Shown piece by piece: positions 1 through 8,490 of a stretch of 64,000 nucleotides of DNA. The DNA is from Pedobacter sp. MR2016-24 (lineage in GTDB: Bacteria > Bacteroidota > Bacteroidia > Sphingobacteriales > Sphingobacteriaceae). How positions within the stretch are numbered: the first letter of the stretch is position 1; each line of letters begins with the position of its first letter. Position numbers and translations under genes: made by a program. The DNA lies in the NCBI RefSeq assembly GCF_026239655.1, contig NZ_JAPIVO010000001.1:248001-312000 (forward strand), given 5' to 3'. The notes beneath the pieces were generated by a model that did no database searches, was not told the origin of the DNA, and worked only from the letters and a program-made list of their open reading frames with translations.

Positions 1-60
1 GAACTAACCCTGCAAAAGGTTTTTATAGACGGAGTTGAACATTTGATCCGTAATAATTAA
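1..60 (+). CDS. 3' end of an unidentified coding sequence (partial)
   Basis: Frame 1 is open from the window edge to a TAA at 58-60, giving the C-terminal tail [19 protein letters not shown], 23 bp before pyrH. Frame 3 is open to a TGA at 36-38, so the reading frame is not certain. Frame 1 is preferred because it runs to within a short intergenic distance of pyrH. The fragment is too short to name. Confidence 0.35.
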   Translation, partial: ELTLQKVFIDGVEHLIRNN

Positions 61-83
61 AACAAATAGTTATTTTTGGAGTC

Positions 84-791
84 ATGAAGTATAAAAGGAT
101 CCTACTCAAATTAAGCGGAGAATCGCTAATGGGCGAAAAGCAATATGGTATTGATAACGACCGTGTAAAACAATACGCTGAAGATATTAAAGCTGTTCAT
201 GCCCAGGGCCTCGAAATCGCTATTGTTATTGGTGGCGGTAATATTTTCAGAGGTTTAAGCGCAGAGAAATCTGGTATGGATCGTGCTCAGGCTGATTATA
301 TGGGAATGCTGGCTACAGTAATTAACAGTATGGCACTACAAGATGCACTGGAAAAAGTTGGTCTTAAAACAAGACTGCTTACCGCGATAAAAATGGAGCA
401 GATCTGCGAACCTTTTATCCGCAGAAGAGCTGTACGTCACCTTGAAAAAGGTCGTGTGGTTATCTTTGGTGCCGGAACAGGAAATCCATACTTTACTACT
501 GATTCTGCGGCAGCATTGCGTGCAATTGAGATTAAAGCGGATGTAGTATTGAAAGGCACACGTGTAGATGGTATTTATACGGCAGATCCGGAGAAAGATC
601 CTACAGCTACGCGTTACGCTGAAATCTCTTTCAAAGAAGTTTATTCAAAAGGATTAAATGTGATGGATATGACCGCTTTCACGCTATGTGAAGAAAATGA
701 GTTGCCAATCATCGTCTTTGATATGAACAAGACCGGAAATTTCATGAAAATCGCTCAGGGTGAAGAGATCGGTACCCTTGTTAAAGTCTAA
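84..791 (+). CDS. pyrH: UMP kinase
   Basis: Uridylate kinase, which phosphorylates UMP to UDP in pyrimidine nucleotide synthesis; it is a cytosolic hexamer of the amino-acid-kinase fold. The 235-residue length is the normal family size. Visible motifs are the N-terminal phosphate-binding KLSGESL (about 9-15), GGGNIFRG (about 50-57), the nucleotide-binding [13 protein letters not shown] segment (about 130-142) and [13 protein letters not shown] near residue 157. The start follows a purine-rich GGAG about 5 bp upstream. frr follows after 37 bp, the usual pyrH-frr pairing, so the two are probably cotranscribed. Confidence 0.97.
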   Translation: MKYKRILLKLSGESLMGEKQYGIDNDRVKQYAEDIKAVHAQGLEIAIVIGGGNIFRGLSAEKSGMDRAQADYMGMLATVINSMALQDALEKVGLKTRLLTAIKMEQICEPFIRRRAVRHLEKGRVVIFGAGTGNPYFTTDSAAALRAIEIKADVVLKGTRVDGIYTADPEKDPTATRYAEISFKEVYSKGLNVMDMTAFTLCEENELPIIVFDMNKTGNFMKIAQGEEIGTLVKV

Positions 792-828
792 ATTAATACA
801 ATTATATTTCTGATAAATAGCATAAGTT

Positions 829-1392
829 ATGAATGACCTCATAAAGAAACAATTACAAGATGCTCAGGCTACAATGGATAAGGCAATTGCCCATTGTGAG
901 TCTGAATTGACTAAAATACGTGCCGGTAAAGCTTCAGCTGGCATGCTGGATGGCATTATGGTGGATTATTACGGTAGTGCAACTGGTTTAAGTCAGGTTG
1001 CCAGTATCAATACCCCTGATGCACGTACATTGCTTGTTCAGCCTTGGGAAAAAAATATGCTGGTTCCTATTGAGCGCGCCATTATGGAAGCCAATATCGG
1101 TATCAATCCTCAGAATGATGGTATTGTGATTCGTCTTGTTGTTCCACCTCTGACTGAAGAGCGTAGAAAAGACCTGGTTAAAAAGGTAAAGGAAGAAGCA
1201 GAACGCGGTCGTATTACTGTTCGTAATATCCGTAAGGACGCGAATGAGAAAATCAAAAAACTGAAAGGCGAAAGCGTTTCTGACGATGAAATCAAGACTG
1301 GTGAGGCTGAAGTTCAGAAAATGACGGATCTATATATTGTTAAGGTGGATAAACATGCTGAAGCAAAAGAAAAAGATGTAATGACCGTTTAA
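829..1392 (+). CDS. frr: ribosome recycling factor
   Basis: Ribosome recycling factor, which with EF-G splits the post-termination ribosome. The 187-residue length matches the family (about 185). The typical N-terminal helix with ELTKIRAGKAS, the central Pro-rich QPWEKNMLVPIERAI segment and the C-terminal RRKDLVKKVKEEAERGRITVRN-type helix are all present (motif region about residues 104-128). It lies 37 bp downstream of pyrH and is closed by a strong hairpin about 25 bp after the stop codon. Confidence 0.97.
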   Translation: MNDLIKKQLQDAQATMDKAIAHCESELTKIRAGKASAGMLDGIMVDYYGSATGLSQVASINTPDARTLLVQPWEKNMLVPIERAIMEANIGINPQNDGIVIRLVVPPLTEERRKDLVKKVKEEAERGRITVRNIRKDANEKIKKLKGESVSDDEIKTGEAEVQKMTDLYIVKVDKHAEAKEKDVMTV

Positions 1393-1418
1393 TTCTAAAT
1401 ATAATATTACGGTAATTA

Positions 1419-1450
1419 AAAGGGAATATGGCTTTTGCTATATTCCCTTT
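1419..1450 (+). terminator. rho-independent terminator after frr
   Basis: An 11-bp perfect stem, AAAGGGAATAT (1419-1429) with ATATTCCCTTT (1440-1450), encloses a 10-nt loop and runs into a T-rich stretch. It ends the pyrH-frr unit. Confidence 0.85.
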
Positions 1451-1461
1451 GTTTATTTTTG
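1435..1461 (+). promoter_or_regulatory. Bacteroidota-type promoter of the ABC exporter gene
   Basis: The -7 box TATTTTTG (1454-1461) fits the Bacteroidota consensus TAnnTTTG. A TTG at 1435-1437 with 16 bp spacing could be the -33 element and lies within the loop of the frr terminator. The predicted transcript start is only about 10-14 nt before the ATG at 1480. Confidence 0.5.
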
Positions 1462-1479
1462 CCCTCTATTTTTTTATAA

Positions 1480-3219
1480 ATGAATCTATTAATACAATAT
1501 CTCAAAAACTATAAAATGGTTGTTGCTGCAGCTTTATTGCTGGCAGCTATAAACATTGGCTTTTCTTTACTTGATCCCTATATCACCGGTCGTATTGTGG
1601 ATCGTTTTATTGAGAAAAAGGATGTGCTGACGCGTGATGCATTCGTATGGGGGGTACTGGGATTGATCGGTCTGGGCGTAGGCGCAGCGATGGTATCCAG
1701 GATCGCCAAAAACTTTCAGGATTACTTTACGAGTGTAGTGATACAGAAAGTAGGTGCACAGATGTATGCTGACGGACTAAAACATTCTTTGGAACTCCCT
1801 TATCAGGTTTTTGAAGATCAGCGCAGCGGCGAGACACTGGGTATCCTGCAAAAGGTAAGAGTGGACAGTGAAAAGTTCATCACCTCTTTTATCAGTGTAT
1901 TGTTTGTCAGTCTGATCGGGATGGTATTTGTAATTGTTTATTCTGTTACAGTGAGCTACAAAGTTACCCTCATCTATTTTCTGGCCATCCCTATTATCAG
2001 TTATGTAAGCTGGTTCTTAAGCAGAAAGATAAAGACTATACAGCGGACGATTGTTGCGGAGACTACTTCCCTGGCAGGGTCGACCACAGAATCTTTAAGA
2101 AACATAGAATTGGTAAAAAGTCTTGGACTGGCTAGTCAGGAAATTGAGCGTTTAAATAAAACCACTTACAAAATTCTTGGGCTGGAATTAAGAAAGGTAA
2201 AGTATGTAAGAAGTATGAGCTTTGTTCAGGGAACTACGGTTAACCTGGTACGTAGTATCATGGTCGTAGTGCTGCTGATCCTTATTTTTGAGAATACAAT
2301 TTCTGCAGGGCAGTACTTTTCTTTTCTCTTCTACTCTTTCTTCCTTTTCGGGCCATTGCAGGAACTCGGTAATGTAATTTTATCGTGGCGTGAGGCAGAG
2401 GTCTCATTAGGTAATTTTAAAAAAATATTAAATACGCCGGTTGACAAAAAGCCTTCAAATCCTAAAGTGCTCAACAAAATTCAGTCGCTCGAATTCTCTG
2501 ATTTAAGCTTCAGGCATCTTACCGGAAAGACCAATGCATTAAATGAAATTAGTTTCCAGGTAAAGGATGGAGAAACTATTGCCTTTGTCGGCCCTTCTGG
2601 ATCTGGTAAAACTACGCTGGTAAAACTTTTAGTGGGACTTTATCAACCGGTTATCGGGGAAGTATTGTACAATAATATCTCCAGTAAGGAAATTGACCTC
2701 GATCTTTTAAGGGAGAAAATCGGATTTGTTACGCAGGATACGCAGTTATTTTCGGGTACGATCAGGGAAAACCTGCAATTTGTTCGTCCGGGTGCAACAG
2801 ATGAAGAATGTTTACGCGTGATGGAGCAGGCCGCATGTCAGTCTCTTCTGGCGCGTGCAGACAAAGGCCTGGACACCGTAATTGGTGAAGGCGGTGTAAA
2901 AGTGTCTGGCGGAGAAAAACAGCGCTTATCAATTGCCCGTTCGTTATTACGCAAGCCGGATATTCTTGTCTTCGATGAGGCTACTTCGTCACTGGATTCA
3001 CTTACTGAAGAAGAGATCACGGCTACTATCAGGGAAGTTTCTGATTTCACCAACCATATTACCATATTGATTGCTCACCGCTTGTCAACCATCCGACATG
3101 CGGATCGTATTTATGTGCTTGAAAAGGGACATATTATTGAACAGGGCAAACATGCAGATCTTCTTGCCGAAAAAGGATTGTATTATGCCATGTGGCGCCA
3201 GCAAGTAGGAGAGAGATAA
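1480..3219 (+). CDS. ABC transporter, fused permease/ATPase (exporter type)
   Basis: Half-size ABC exporter of 579 residues that would work as a homodimer in the inner membrane. An N-terminal ABC transmembrane domain (about residues 10-300, six predicted helices) is followed by an ATPase domain. That domain has Walker A GPSGSGKTTL (about 371-380), signature VSGGEKQRLSIAR, Walker B ILVFDEATSSLD and the H-loop IAHRLSTIRHADR. The substrate cannot be read from sequence; relatives include lipid, peptide and drug exporters. It is a single-gene unit with its own -7 box and is convergent with the MFS gene 30 bp downstream. Confidence 0.93.
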   Translation: MNLLIQYLKNYKMVVAAALLLAAINIGFSLLDPYITGRIVDRFIEKKDVLTRDAFVWGVLGLIGLGVGAAMVSRIAKNFQDYFTSVVIQKVGAQMYADGLKHSLELPYQVFEDQRSGETLGILQKVRVDSEKFITSFISVLFVSLIGMVFVIVYSVTVSYKVTLIYFLAIPIISYVSWFLSRKIKTIQRTIVAETTSLAGSTTESLRNIELVKSLGLASQEIERLNKTTYKILGLELRKVKYVRSMSFVQGTTVNLVRSIMVVVLLILIFENTISAGQYFSFLFYSFFLFGPLQELGNVILSWREAEVSLGNFKKILNTPVDKKPSNPKVLNKIQSLEFSDLSFRHLTGKTNALNEISFQVKDGETIAFVGPSGSGKTTLVKLLVGLYQPVIGEVLYNNISSKEIDLDLLREKIGFVTQDTQLFSGTIRENLQFVRPGATDEECLRVMEQAACQSLLARADKGLDTVIGEGGVKVSGGEKQRLSIARSLLRKPDILVFDEATSSLDSLTEEEITATIREVSDFTNHITILIAHRLSTIRHADRIYVLEKGHIIEQGKHADLLAEKGLYYAMWRQQVGER

Positions 3220-3248
3220 AATCTCTGTCATTATTTATCAGAATATAT

Positions 3249-4523
3249 CTAGACGTCCTTGTCGTTGATTTCCTGTAAACTTAAGCCGAGCAGACTCTTG
3301 GTTTTTGTGTAGGTAATACCGGCGACAAGGATAGTCATACAGCCGCCAAATACGACCGCTGGAACTGTTCTCATCAGTTTGGCGGTTAATCCTGATTCGA
3401 ATGCACCTATCTCATTAGAGGAACCGATAAACATGCTGTTTACGGCGGAGACTCTTCCTCTCATAGTATCAGGAGTAAGCAGTTGCATGATGGTAGAACG
3501 GATCAATACACTTACACTGTCAAACGCACCTTCCAGGAATAAAAATACGAGGGTGAGATAAAAATTTTTAGATAATCCATAACAGATAATACTGGTTCCG
3601 AAACCTGCCACGGCAATCAGCAGATTTCTCCAGGGTTTGTTCATAGGAGAAATTCTTGTCATGGCCAGCATAGTTAAAACGGCACCACCAGATGCCGCAG
3701 CACGCATGAAGCCTAAGCCTTCCGAACCCACTTTTAAAATGTCGTTCGCAAATACAGGCAACAAGGCTACTGCACCTCCAAAAAATACGGAGAACAGATC
3801 CAAACTCATTGCTCCCAGCATCATTTTACTTTTAAATACAAACTGTACGCCTTCGGTGAGACTTTTTATAATGCTTTCTTTAGGGATATATGTAGGAGGA
3901 TGTGGCTTGAAGAAGAAAATGCAAACCAGTGAGATAAAAATAAAAAGTAAAATCACACTATAGGTAACAGTGATCCCGTAAAAGCCATAAATCAGTCCGC
4001 CTGCAGCGGGACCTAAAATAGAAGCGGCCATATAAGATGAACTGTTCCAGGTACTGGAGTTCGGATACAATTCTTTTGGTATAATCTGAGCCATCAGAGA
4101 GAAGGTGGCCGGACTAAAAAAACCTCTTGCAATACCTATTCCGAATACCATGACATACATAATAGGTATGATATAACTAACAGGAACGTATGCATGCATC
4201 TGACTGGAGGTGGATATCAGCATTACCACTGAACAAAGAAATACCCCTATAAAGATTTTAAGCAACAGGCCTCTTTTCTCAGATTTATCTGCCACATAAC
4301 CGCCATATAATGCGATTCCTATTGCCGGGATTGCTTCACAAAGCCCAACCAGACCCAAAGCGAGTGGATCCTTAGTTAAATGATAAATGTGAAAGCCGAT
4401 AATTACGGCCTGCATCTGATAGGCAAACGTAAAAAAGAAACGCATACCAAGATAAGATCTGAACTCCCTGTAACGAAGGGCTGCATAAGGATCTTGTTTG
4501 TCTATTATTCCGGGGCTATCCAA
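3249..4523 (-). CDS. MFS transporter (MFS_3 / EntS-like exporter)
   Basis: Major facilitator protein of 424 residues with about 12 hydrophobic segments, in the inner membrane. The N-terminal pattern, with FRSYLGMRFFFTFAYQMQAV preceding the first helices and the GGYVADKSEKRGLL loop (about residues 75-88), resembles the MFS_3 group that includes the siderophore exporter EntS. The transported compound is unknown. The gene is monocistronic in appearance, with a -7 box 18 bp upstream of the start. No siderophore genes are nearby, so a role in iron uptake is not implied by context. Confidence 0.88.
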   Translation of the reverse strand: MDSPGIIDKQDPYAALRYREFRSYLGMRFFFTFAYQMQAVIIGFHIYHLTKDPLALGLVGLCEAIPAIGIALYGGYVADKSEKRGLLLKIFIGVFLCSVVMLISTSSQMHAYVPVSYIIPIMYVMVFGIGIARGFFSPATFSLMAQIIPKELYPNSSTWNSSSYMAASILGPAAGGLIYGFYGITVTYSVILLFIFISLVCIFFFKPHPPTYIPKESIIKSLTEGVQFVFKSKMMLGAMSLDLFSVFFGGAVALLPVFANDILKVGSEGLGFMRAAASGGAVLTMLAMTRISPMNKPWRNLLIAVAGFGTSIICYGLSKNFYLTLVFLFLEGAFDSVSVLIRSTIMQLLTPDTMRGRVSAVNSMFIGSSNEIGAFESGLTAKLMRTVPAVVFGGCMTILVAGITYTKTKSLLGLSLQEINDKDV

Positions 4524-4540
4524 TGGGGGAAGGTTTTAAA

Positions 4541-4548
4541 CAAATGTA
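4541..4548 (-). promoter_or_regulatory. -7 box of the MFS gene
   Basis: TACATTTG on the minus strand (plus-strand CAAATGTA), 18 bp upstream of the ATG at 4523. It matches TAnnTTTG exactly. I see no TTG at the expected -33 distance. Confidence 0.4.
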
Positions 4549-4579
4549 AGCGATAAACCTGCATTTTTGAAATGTAAAA

Positions 4580-5005
4580 TCAAATACTGCTCATAATTAT
4601 TTTACTTATCTCCTCAGATTTATTGACTATCATGAAATGCCCGCCATCAGTGATTTTTACACAACTCTTTATTGGTCTGATGGAAAATATTTTATCTGAT
4701 GTTCCATGAATATGTATTATATCTTCTGCTATATTAACATTCTTCCATGTCATTCTACAGTTAATAGCCCATACCATAAAGACATCATCTGTGTCTTGAA
4801 TGATCTGATGCAGAAGTTTCGATTCTTTCGCTGAAGTAGTGCCAAAATAATAATCTGCTGTAATCAAGTTGCTCCATTTCAGAAACCTGACAGGAAATAA
4901 TTTATGAATTCTGGTGAAGGCTACAACCTTTTTTATACCAGGTAAATCAAGAAATTGAAATACGCTTTCATCAGCTCCTAACCCACTTATAAAGTATATG
5001 GTCAT
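4580..5005 (-). CDS. alpha/beta hydrolase remnant lacking the nucleophile region
   Basis: A 141-residue ORF. Residues 1-28 (MTIYFISGLGADESVF and onward) look like the N-terminus of a Bacteroidota alpha/beta hydrolase. Residues from about 34 (HKLFPVRFLKWSNLI, then ADYYFGTTSAKE) look like the C-terminal half, with the acid-bearing HGTSDKIF and the catalytic-His segment DGGHFMIV. Full-length relatives are usually about 230-260 residues, with a GxSxGG nucleophile elbow between these parts; here that stretch is absent. The simplest reading is an in-frame internal deletion of roughly 90-100 residues, leaving an inactive product. It may still be translated. Confidence 0.6.
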   Translation of the reverse strand: MTIYFISGLGADESVFQFLDLPGIKKVVAFTRIHKLFPVRFLKWSNLITADYYFGTTSAKESKLLHQIIQDTDDVFMVWAINCRMTWKNVNIAEDIIHIHGTSDKIFSIRPIKSCVKITDGGHFMIVNKSEEISKIIMSSI

Positions 5006-5049
5006 ATTTTAGGTTTTAGAGTGATAAACGGTGCGTTATCAAATTAGAA

Positions 5050-5682
5050 TTAGTTCAGCTTATTATAGAAATCCTGATAAGCTTCTTTCATATTCTCTGC
5101 TTTATTGATCGCAGAAGAAGCAGCAATTCCAAAAATGCCGGTTTCCATCAAAGCATCTACATCATCTAGAGTTACGCCTCCAACAGCCAGGAAAGGTAAA
5201 TTAATCTCTTTTTCTTTCAAAATTGAAGCGATCTTTCTGTAACCTTCTAATCCTAACAGTGGTGAATTATTAGGTTTAGTTGTCGTTAGACTGAATGGTC
5301 CGCAACCTGCATAATCTGCACCTTCAGCGGCAAGTCTGATTAATCCCTCTACTGTATTCGAAGAGCCCCCAATAGTAATATCTTCACCTAATTGTTCCCG
5401 CAGTGCTACAAAATCCGCATCCATATCTTCAATATGAAAGCCCTGTATATCTGCCTTTCTATTCAGGTGAATATGATTGGTAACGATTAGTGTTGCCCCC
5501 CAGTCGTCGCAAATCTCTGCTATGGCATTAATATCTTGTAACAGTGCTTCATCATCTTTAGTCAGGCACCTGTATTGAATCCATTTAGCTCCTGCCTCAC
5601 AAGCAATCTGTGTCTGTTCTATATGCGTTAATGTATCTATGTCGTGTGTAATAAACTGGAGTGTTTCAATAAACTTCTTCAT
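5050..5682 (-). CDS. thiE: thiamine phosphate synthase (ThiE family)
   Basis: TIM-barrel protein of 210 residues related to ThiE, which joins the pyrimidine (HMP-PP) and thiazole (THZ-P) halves to make thiamine phosphate. Matching segments are WIQYRCLTKD (about 34-43), LIVTNH (about 65), GFHIEDMD, GGSSNT for the pyrophosphate-binding GxS motif, GCGPFSLTTTK, and LPFLAVGGVT near the C-terminus. Several family residues are altered: the usual QxRxK is QYRCL and the usual GVHLGQ is GFHIED. It may be a diverged paralogue. It lies 107 bp beyond the receptor gene, behind a strong terminator, so it is probably transcribed separately. Confidence 0.8.
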   Translation of the reverse strand: MKKFIETLQFITHDIDTLTHIEQTQIACEAGAKWIQYRCLTKDDEALLQDINAIAEICDDWGATLIVTNHIHLNRKADIQGFHIEDMDADFVALREQLGEDITIGGSSNTVEGLIRLAAEGADYAGCGPFSLTTTKPNNSPLLGLEGYRKIASILKEKEINLPFLAVGGVTLDDVDALMETGIFGIAASSAINKAENMKEAYQDFYNKLN

Positions 5683-5736
5683 TGGATGAATTCTTTTTGT
5701 GTAAAGTTAAGGTGTTATAATTGGAAACAGGCTATT

Positions 5737-5776
5737 AAAAGAAAATCGCCGGGTGTATGGCCGGCGATTTTCTTTT
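5737..5776 (-). terminator. terminator of the riboswitch-controlled receptor gene
   Basis: A 16-bp perfect stem (5737-5752 with 5761-5776) has an 8-nt loop. On the minus strand it ends in TCTTTT. It separates the TonB-dependent receptor from thiE. Confidence 0.9.
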
Positions 5777-5789
5777 GGAGTTGATTATC

Positions 5790-8240
5790 CTAAAATTTAA
5801 CATTCAGTGACAGAAGGAGGTTTGTTCCTGCCTGTGGGAAATAAAAGTTATCAGTAGTGCGTACGCCGTCGGAAATAGAACCATAAGTATAACCATTACT
5901 TTCATATTTTTTGTTCAGGATATTATTTGCCAGTAAACCTATGTTCATGTTTTTCACACCCTTGAAGCTAAAGTCATATCCTAAACGGGCGTTGTTTACC
6001 CAATATCCCTTTAACTTTCTCTGTTCGTTTTGAGTATTGTCCATATACTGCTTGTCTACATATTTACTCTGCAGCGCAATAGCAAAACCAATGAAAGGTT
6101 TATATACCAGTTCTCCAAATACTACAGCATTAGGAGAGAAGGAGATATCAGTTTTTTTGTAATTGATAGTCGTATAATCATTGATATCATAATTATAAAT
6201 CTGCTCATTAAACTCTTTGATCTTATTTCTGCTCAATGCTGCGTTTGCATTAATCAGGAAATGCTGACTAATCGTATAAGATCCGTCAATCTCAATTCCG
6301 GCACGGTAACTATCAGGAACGTTCTGACGGATATTGCTGCCTACATCTGTCAGTTCACCAGTAATTACCAACTGATCTTTATAAATCATTCCATAAACGT
6401 TTACTCCGGCACTGAATCTATTATCCTTAATTCTGTAACCGGCCTCTGCATCGTAAAGACGCTCAGATTTAGGCAATATACCTGCCTTGGTGTTTACATA
6501 GTCATCACGGTTTCCCTCTTTATTTGCCACACTGAAAGAGGCGTAAATATTACTTGTTTTGTCAACGAAATATGTTGCACCTACCTTTGGATTGAAAAAA
6601 TTAAAATCCTGATGTATGTCAAATACCTGCTGATAAGTATCAGTACCTGTGATATCATAGTTAACCCTTCTGTACTGCAGATCAGCAAAAAGACTTAGTT
6701 TTTCTATCGGACTATAATTCGCTTTCGCATACACATTGAAATCATTTTTATTACCTCTGCCATCATAATAATGGTCCGAATTATTCAGTGCAGACGCTAC
6801 TTCAGCCCAGGTAATCTGTCCGAAATGTTTACCGCGATATTGATTATATGCTCCTCCAAGTGTGAAATTTAAATTAGACTGAGGACGATAGTTGAATGCA
6901 TAGGTAACGCCGTAAAAATTATTATTTAACCATCTTCTTCTAACCAGATCGGTTTCTGTGACAGGCGCACCATTAATTACGGGATTCGGCAGACCATAAT
7001 TTGCAAATTCCTGATTGTCTTTATATTCCTCATAATACCCCCTACCATAAGTATAATGCAGGGCACCGTTGAAAGAAAACTGCTCGCTGAGCTGCTTTGC
7101 ATAAAGGAGTTGATAATGATCTTGCCAGTAATTGTCATTCTGATCTTTGTATAAATAAGAATTATATTTCCGGCTGTCCGAGTTTAATAAATTTATAGAA
7201 TCACGTTCATTTAGTCCGTTGCGGGAAACATAAGCATTCATTCCAGCTATATCACCATTTAATCTCGACTCCGGAACACCATTCCATGACTGATAAGTTC
7301 TCTCTGCACCAGAGAAAACATTGATTCGCAATAGGTCGGTTTTCCCATGATAAGCACCGGAAAGGAAATAAGATTTTAAAAGTGATGCGCCGCGGTCTAC
7401 ATAACCGTCCGACTGTATCCTTGATAGCCGTCCGTCGAAACTAAATTTATTATCAATCAGTCCTGTTCCGATTTTAACCGTATTCTTTAGCGTATTAAAT
7501 GATCCGTAAGTATTGTTCAGCTCTGCATAAGGTGATAGTGCCGGAGAAGAAGTCTGGATATTTAAGCTACCACCAAAAGCACCTGCTCCGTTTGTAGAGG
7601 TTCCAACGCCTCGCTGAATCTGGATATTCTCTACAGAAGAGGCAAAATCCGGCATGTTCACAAAGAATGAACCCTGACTTTCTGCATCATTAAGGGGGAT
7701 ACCATTCACCGTTACATTTACTCTTGTTGCATCGCTTCCCCTGATTCTTAAACCAGTATATCCCACGCCCGCGCCCGCATCTGAGGTGACTACAACACCA
7801 GGAGTATTATTGATAATAAAAGGAAGATCCTGACCAAAGTTGTTTGCTTCAATTTCAGACTTGCTAACGTTTTTATAAGTAGTAGCCGATTTCTCTGTGG
7901 CTCTTGTTGCCATTACAATTACCTCATCAGCAAGATATGCCGATTGTATCAAGCTAAAATCCACGTTTTGGTCGCCATTAACCTCAATTATTTTCTGCTG
8001 AGTTTCAAAACCAAGGAAACTTACAGCGATGGTATATTTACCCGCTTTAATATTCGAAAGCTGATACTTACCCATGGCGCCACTTTTTGTACCGTAGCCG
8101 GCGCCTTTCAGTACAATGCTTGCACCAGGTAAAAAGGTTTGGTTTGTTTTTTCGGAAACAGATCCCGAAATCGTGTATTGCGCTTTAGATAATAAAGGCA
8201 AGAGCAGAACGACCATTATTGCGGTCAGTAACTTTTTCAA
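5790..8240 (-). CDS. TonB-dependent outer-membrane receptor, TPP-riboswitch controlled (probable thiamine uptake)
   Basis: Outer-membrane beta-barrel receptor of 816 residues that takes up a substrate using TonB energy. After the signal peptide (LKKLLTAIMVVLLLPLLSKAQ region) there is a carboxypeptidase-regulatory-like domain (about 22-105), then the plug (NNTPGVVV, GLRIRGSDATRVNVTVNGIPLNDAE), then the barrel ending in an aromatic beta-signal (LLLSLNVKF). The start is taken as TTG at 8240 because it gives a clean signal peptide. The first in-frame ATG (8363) lies inside the riboswitch and would add 41 unrelated residues. TPP control and nearby thiE and PnuC-type genes point to thiamine or a precursor as substrate; that is inference. 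Confidence 0.9.
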   Translation of the reverse strand: MKKLLTAIMVVLLLPLLSKAQYTISGSVSEKTNQTFLPGASIVLKGAGYGTKSGAMGKYQLSNIKAGKYTIAVSFLGFETQQKIIEVNGDQNVDFSLIQSAYLADEVIVMATRATEKSATTYKNVSKSEIEANNFGQDLPFIINNTPGVVVTSDAGAGVGYTGLRIRGSDATRVNVTVNGIPLNDAESQGSFFVNMPDFASSVENIQIQRGVGTSTNGAGAFGGSLNIQTSSPALSPYAELNNTYGSFNTLKNTVKIGTGLIDNKFSFDGRLSRIQSDGYVDRGASLLKSYFLSGAYHGKTDLLRINVFSGAERTYQSWNGVPESRLNGDIAGMNAYVSRNGLNERDSINLLNSDSRKYNSYLYKDQNDNYWQDHYQLLYAKQLSEQFSFNGALHYTYGRGYYEEYKDNQEFANYGLPNPVINGAPVTETDLVRRRWLNNNFYGVTYAFNYRPQSNLNFTLGGAYNQYRGKHFGQITWAEVASALNNSDHYYDGRGNKNDFNVYAKANYSPIEKLSLFADLQYRRVNYDITGTDTYQQVFDIHQDFNFFNPKVGATYFVDKTSNIYASFSVANKEGNRDDYVNTKAGILPKSERLYDAEAGYRIKDNRFSAGVNVYGMIYKDQLVITGELTDVGSNIRQNVPDSYRAGIEIDGSYTISQHFLINANAALSRNKIKEFNEQIYNYDINDYTTINYKKTDISFSPNAVVFGELVYKPFIGFAIALQSKYVDKQYMDNTQNEQRKLKGYWVNNARLGYDFSFKGVKNMNIGLLANNILNKKYESNGYTYGSISDGVRTTDNFYFPQAGTNLLLSLNVKF

Positions 8241-8310
8241 TTTATTTGCTTTTTTAGTAAAACCTGTTGTAAATAGGGGTAAATACAACACAATTAAACT
8301 CCATAACTCC

Positions 8311-8432
8311 GATCCCTCCGCCGGCATTACCCGGATCAGGTGCATATCTGATAAAAAACGCATGAGCGTTTCTTTCAGATAATGGGTATGATCTCAGCCT
8401 GTCTTTGTGTTTTTTACAAAACAAGGCACCCC
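8311..8432 (-). promoter_or_regulatory. TPP riboswitch (THI element)
   Basis: On the minus strand the conserved order is present: GGGGTGCC (8432-8425), the core GGCTGAGA (around 8399-8392), ATACCC, a variable P3-type stem with GAAACGC/GCGTTTT, then ACCTGATCCGGGTAATGCC and GGCGGAGGGA. These are the signature sequences of the thiamine-pyrophosphate riboswitch. It sits between a well-formed promoter and the TTG start of the receptor, so TPP is expected to lower receptor expression. Confidence 0.96.
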
Positions 8433-8444
8433 TTTTGATATCAG

Positions 8445-8474
8445 CAAATGTATAAAATAATTCAGAAATAGCAA
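8445..8474 (-). promoter_or_regulatory. promoter of the riboswitch-receptor transcript
   Basis: Minus-strand TTG (8474-8472), a 19-bp spacer, then TACATTTG (8452-8445). This fits the Bacteroidota consensus TTG-N(about 19)-TAnnTTTG. The start site would fall at about 8438, just before the first riboswitch stem, so the riboswitch transcript starts independently of the upstream kinase gene. Confidence 0.75.
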
Positions 8475-8490
8475 TGAAACCGGTGCAAAC

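Noticed and set aside
3211..3226. AGAGAT/ATCTCT hairpin at the stop codon of the ABC exporter gene
   Set aside because: Only 6 bp of stem overlapping the stop codon and no T-tract; not convincing as a terminator.
6030..6698. 222-residue ORF on the plus strand
   Set aside because: Antisense to the TonB-dependent receptor, whose frame has clear domain motifs and codon use; no homology-like features in the antisense frame.
8241..8363. Upstream in-frame extension of the receptor ORF (ATG at 8363)
   Set aside because: The codons lie in the conserved TPP riboswitch and the leader; the extension would displace the signal peptide.
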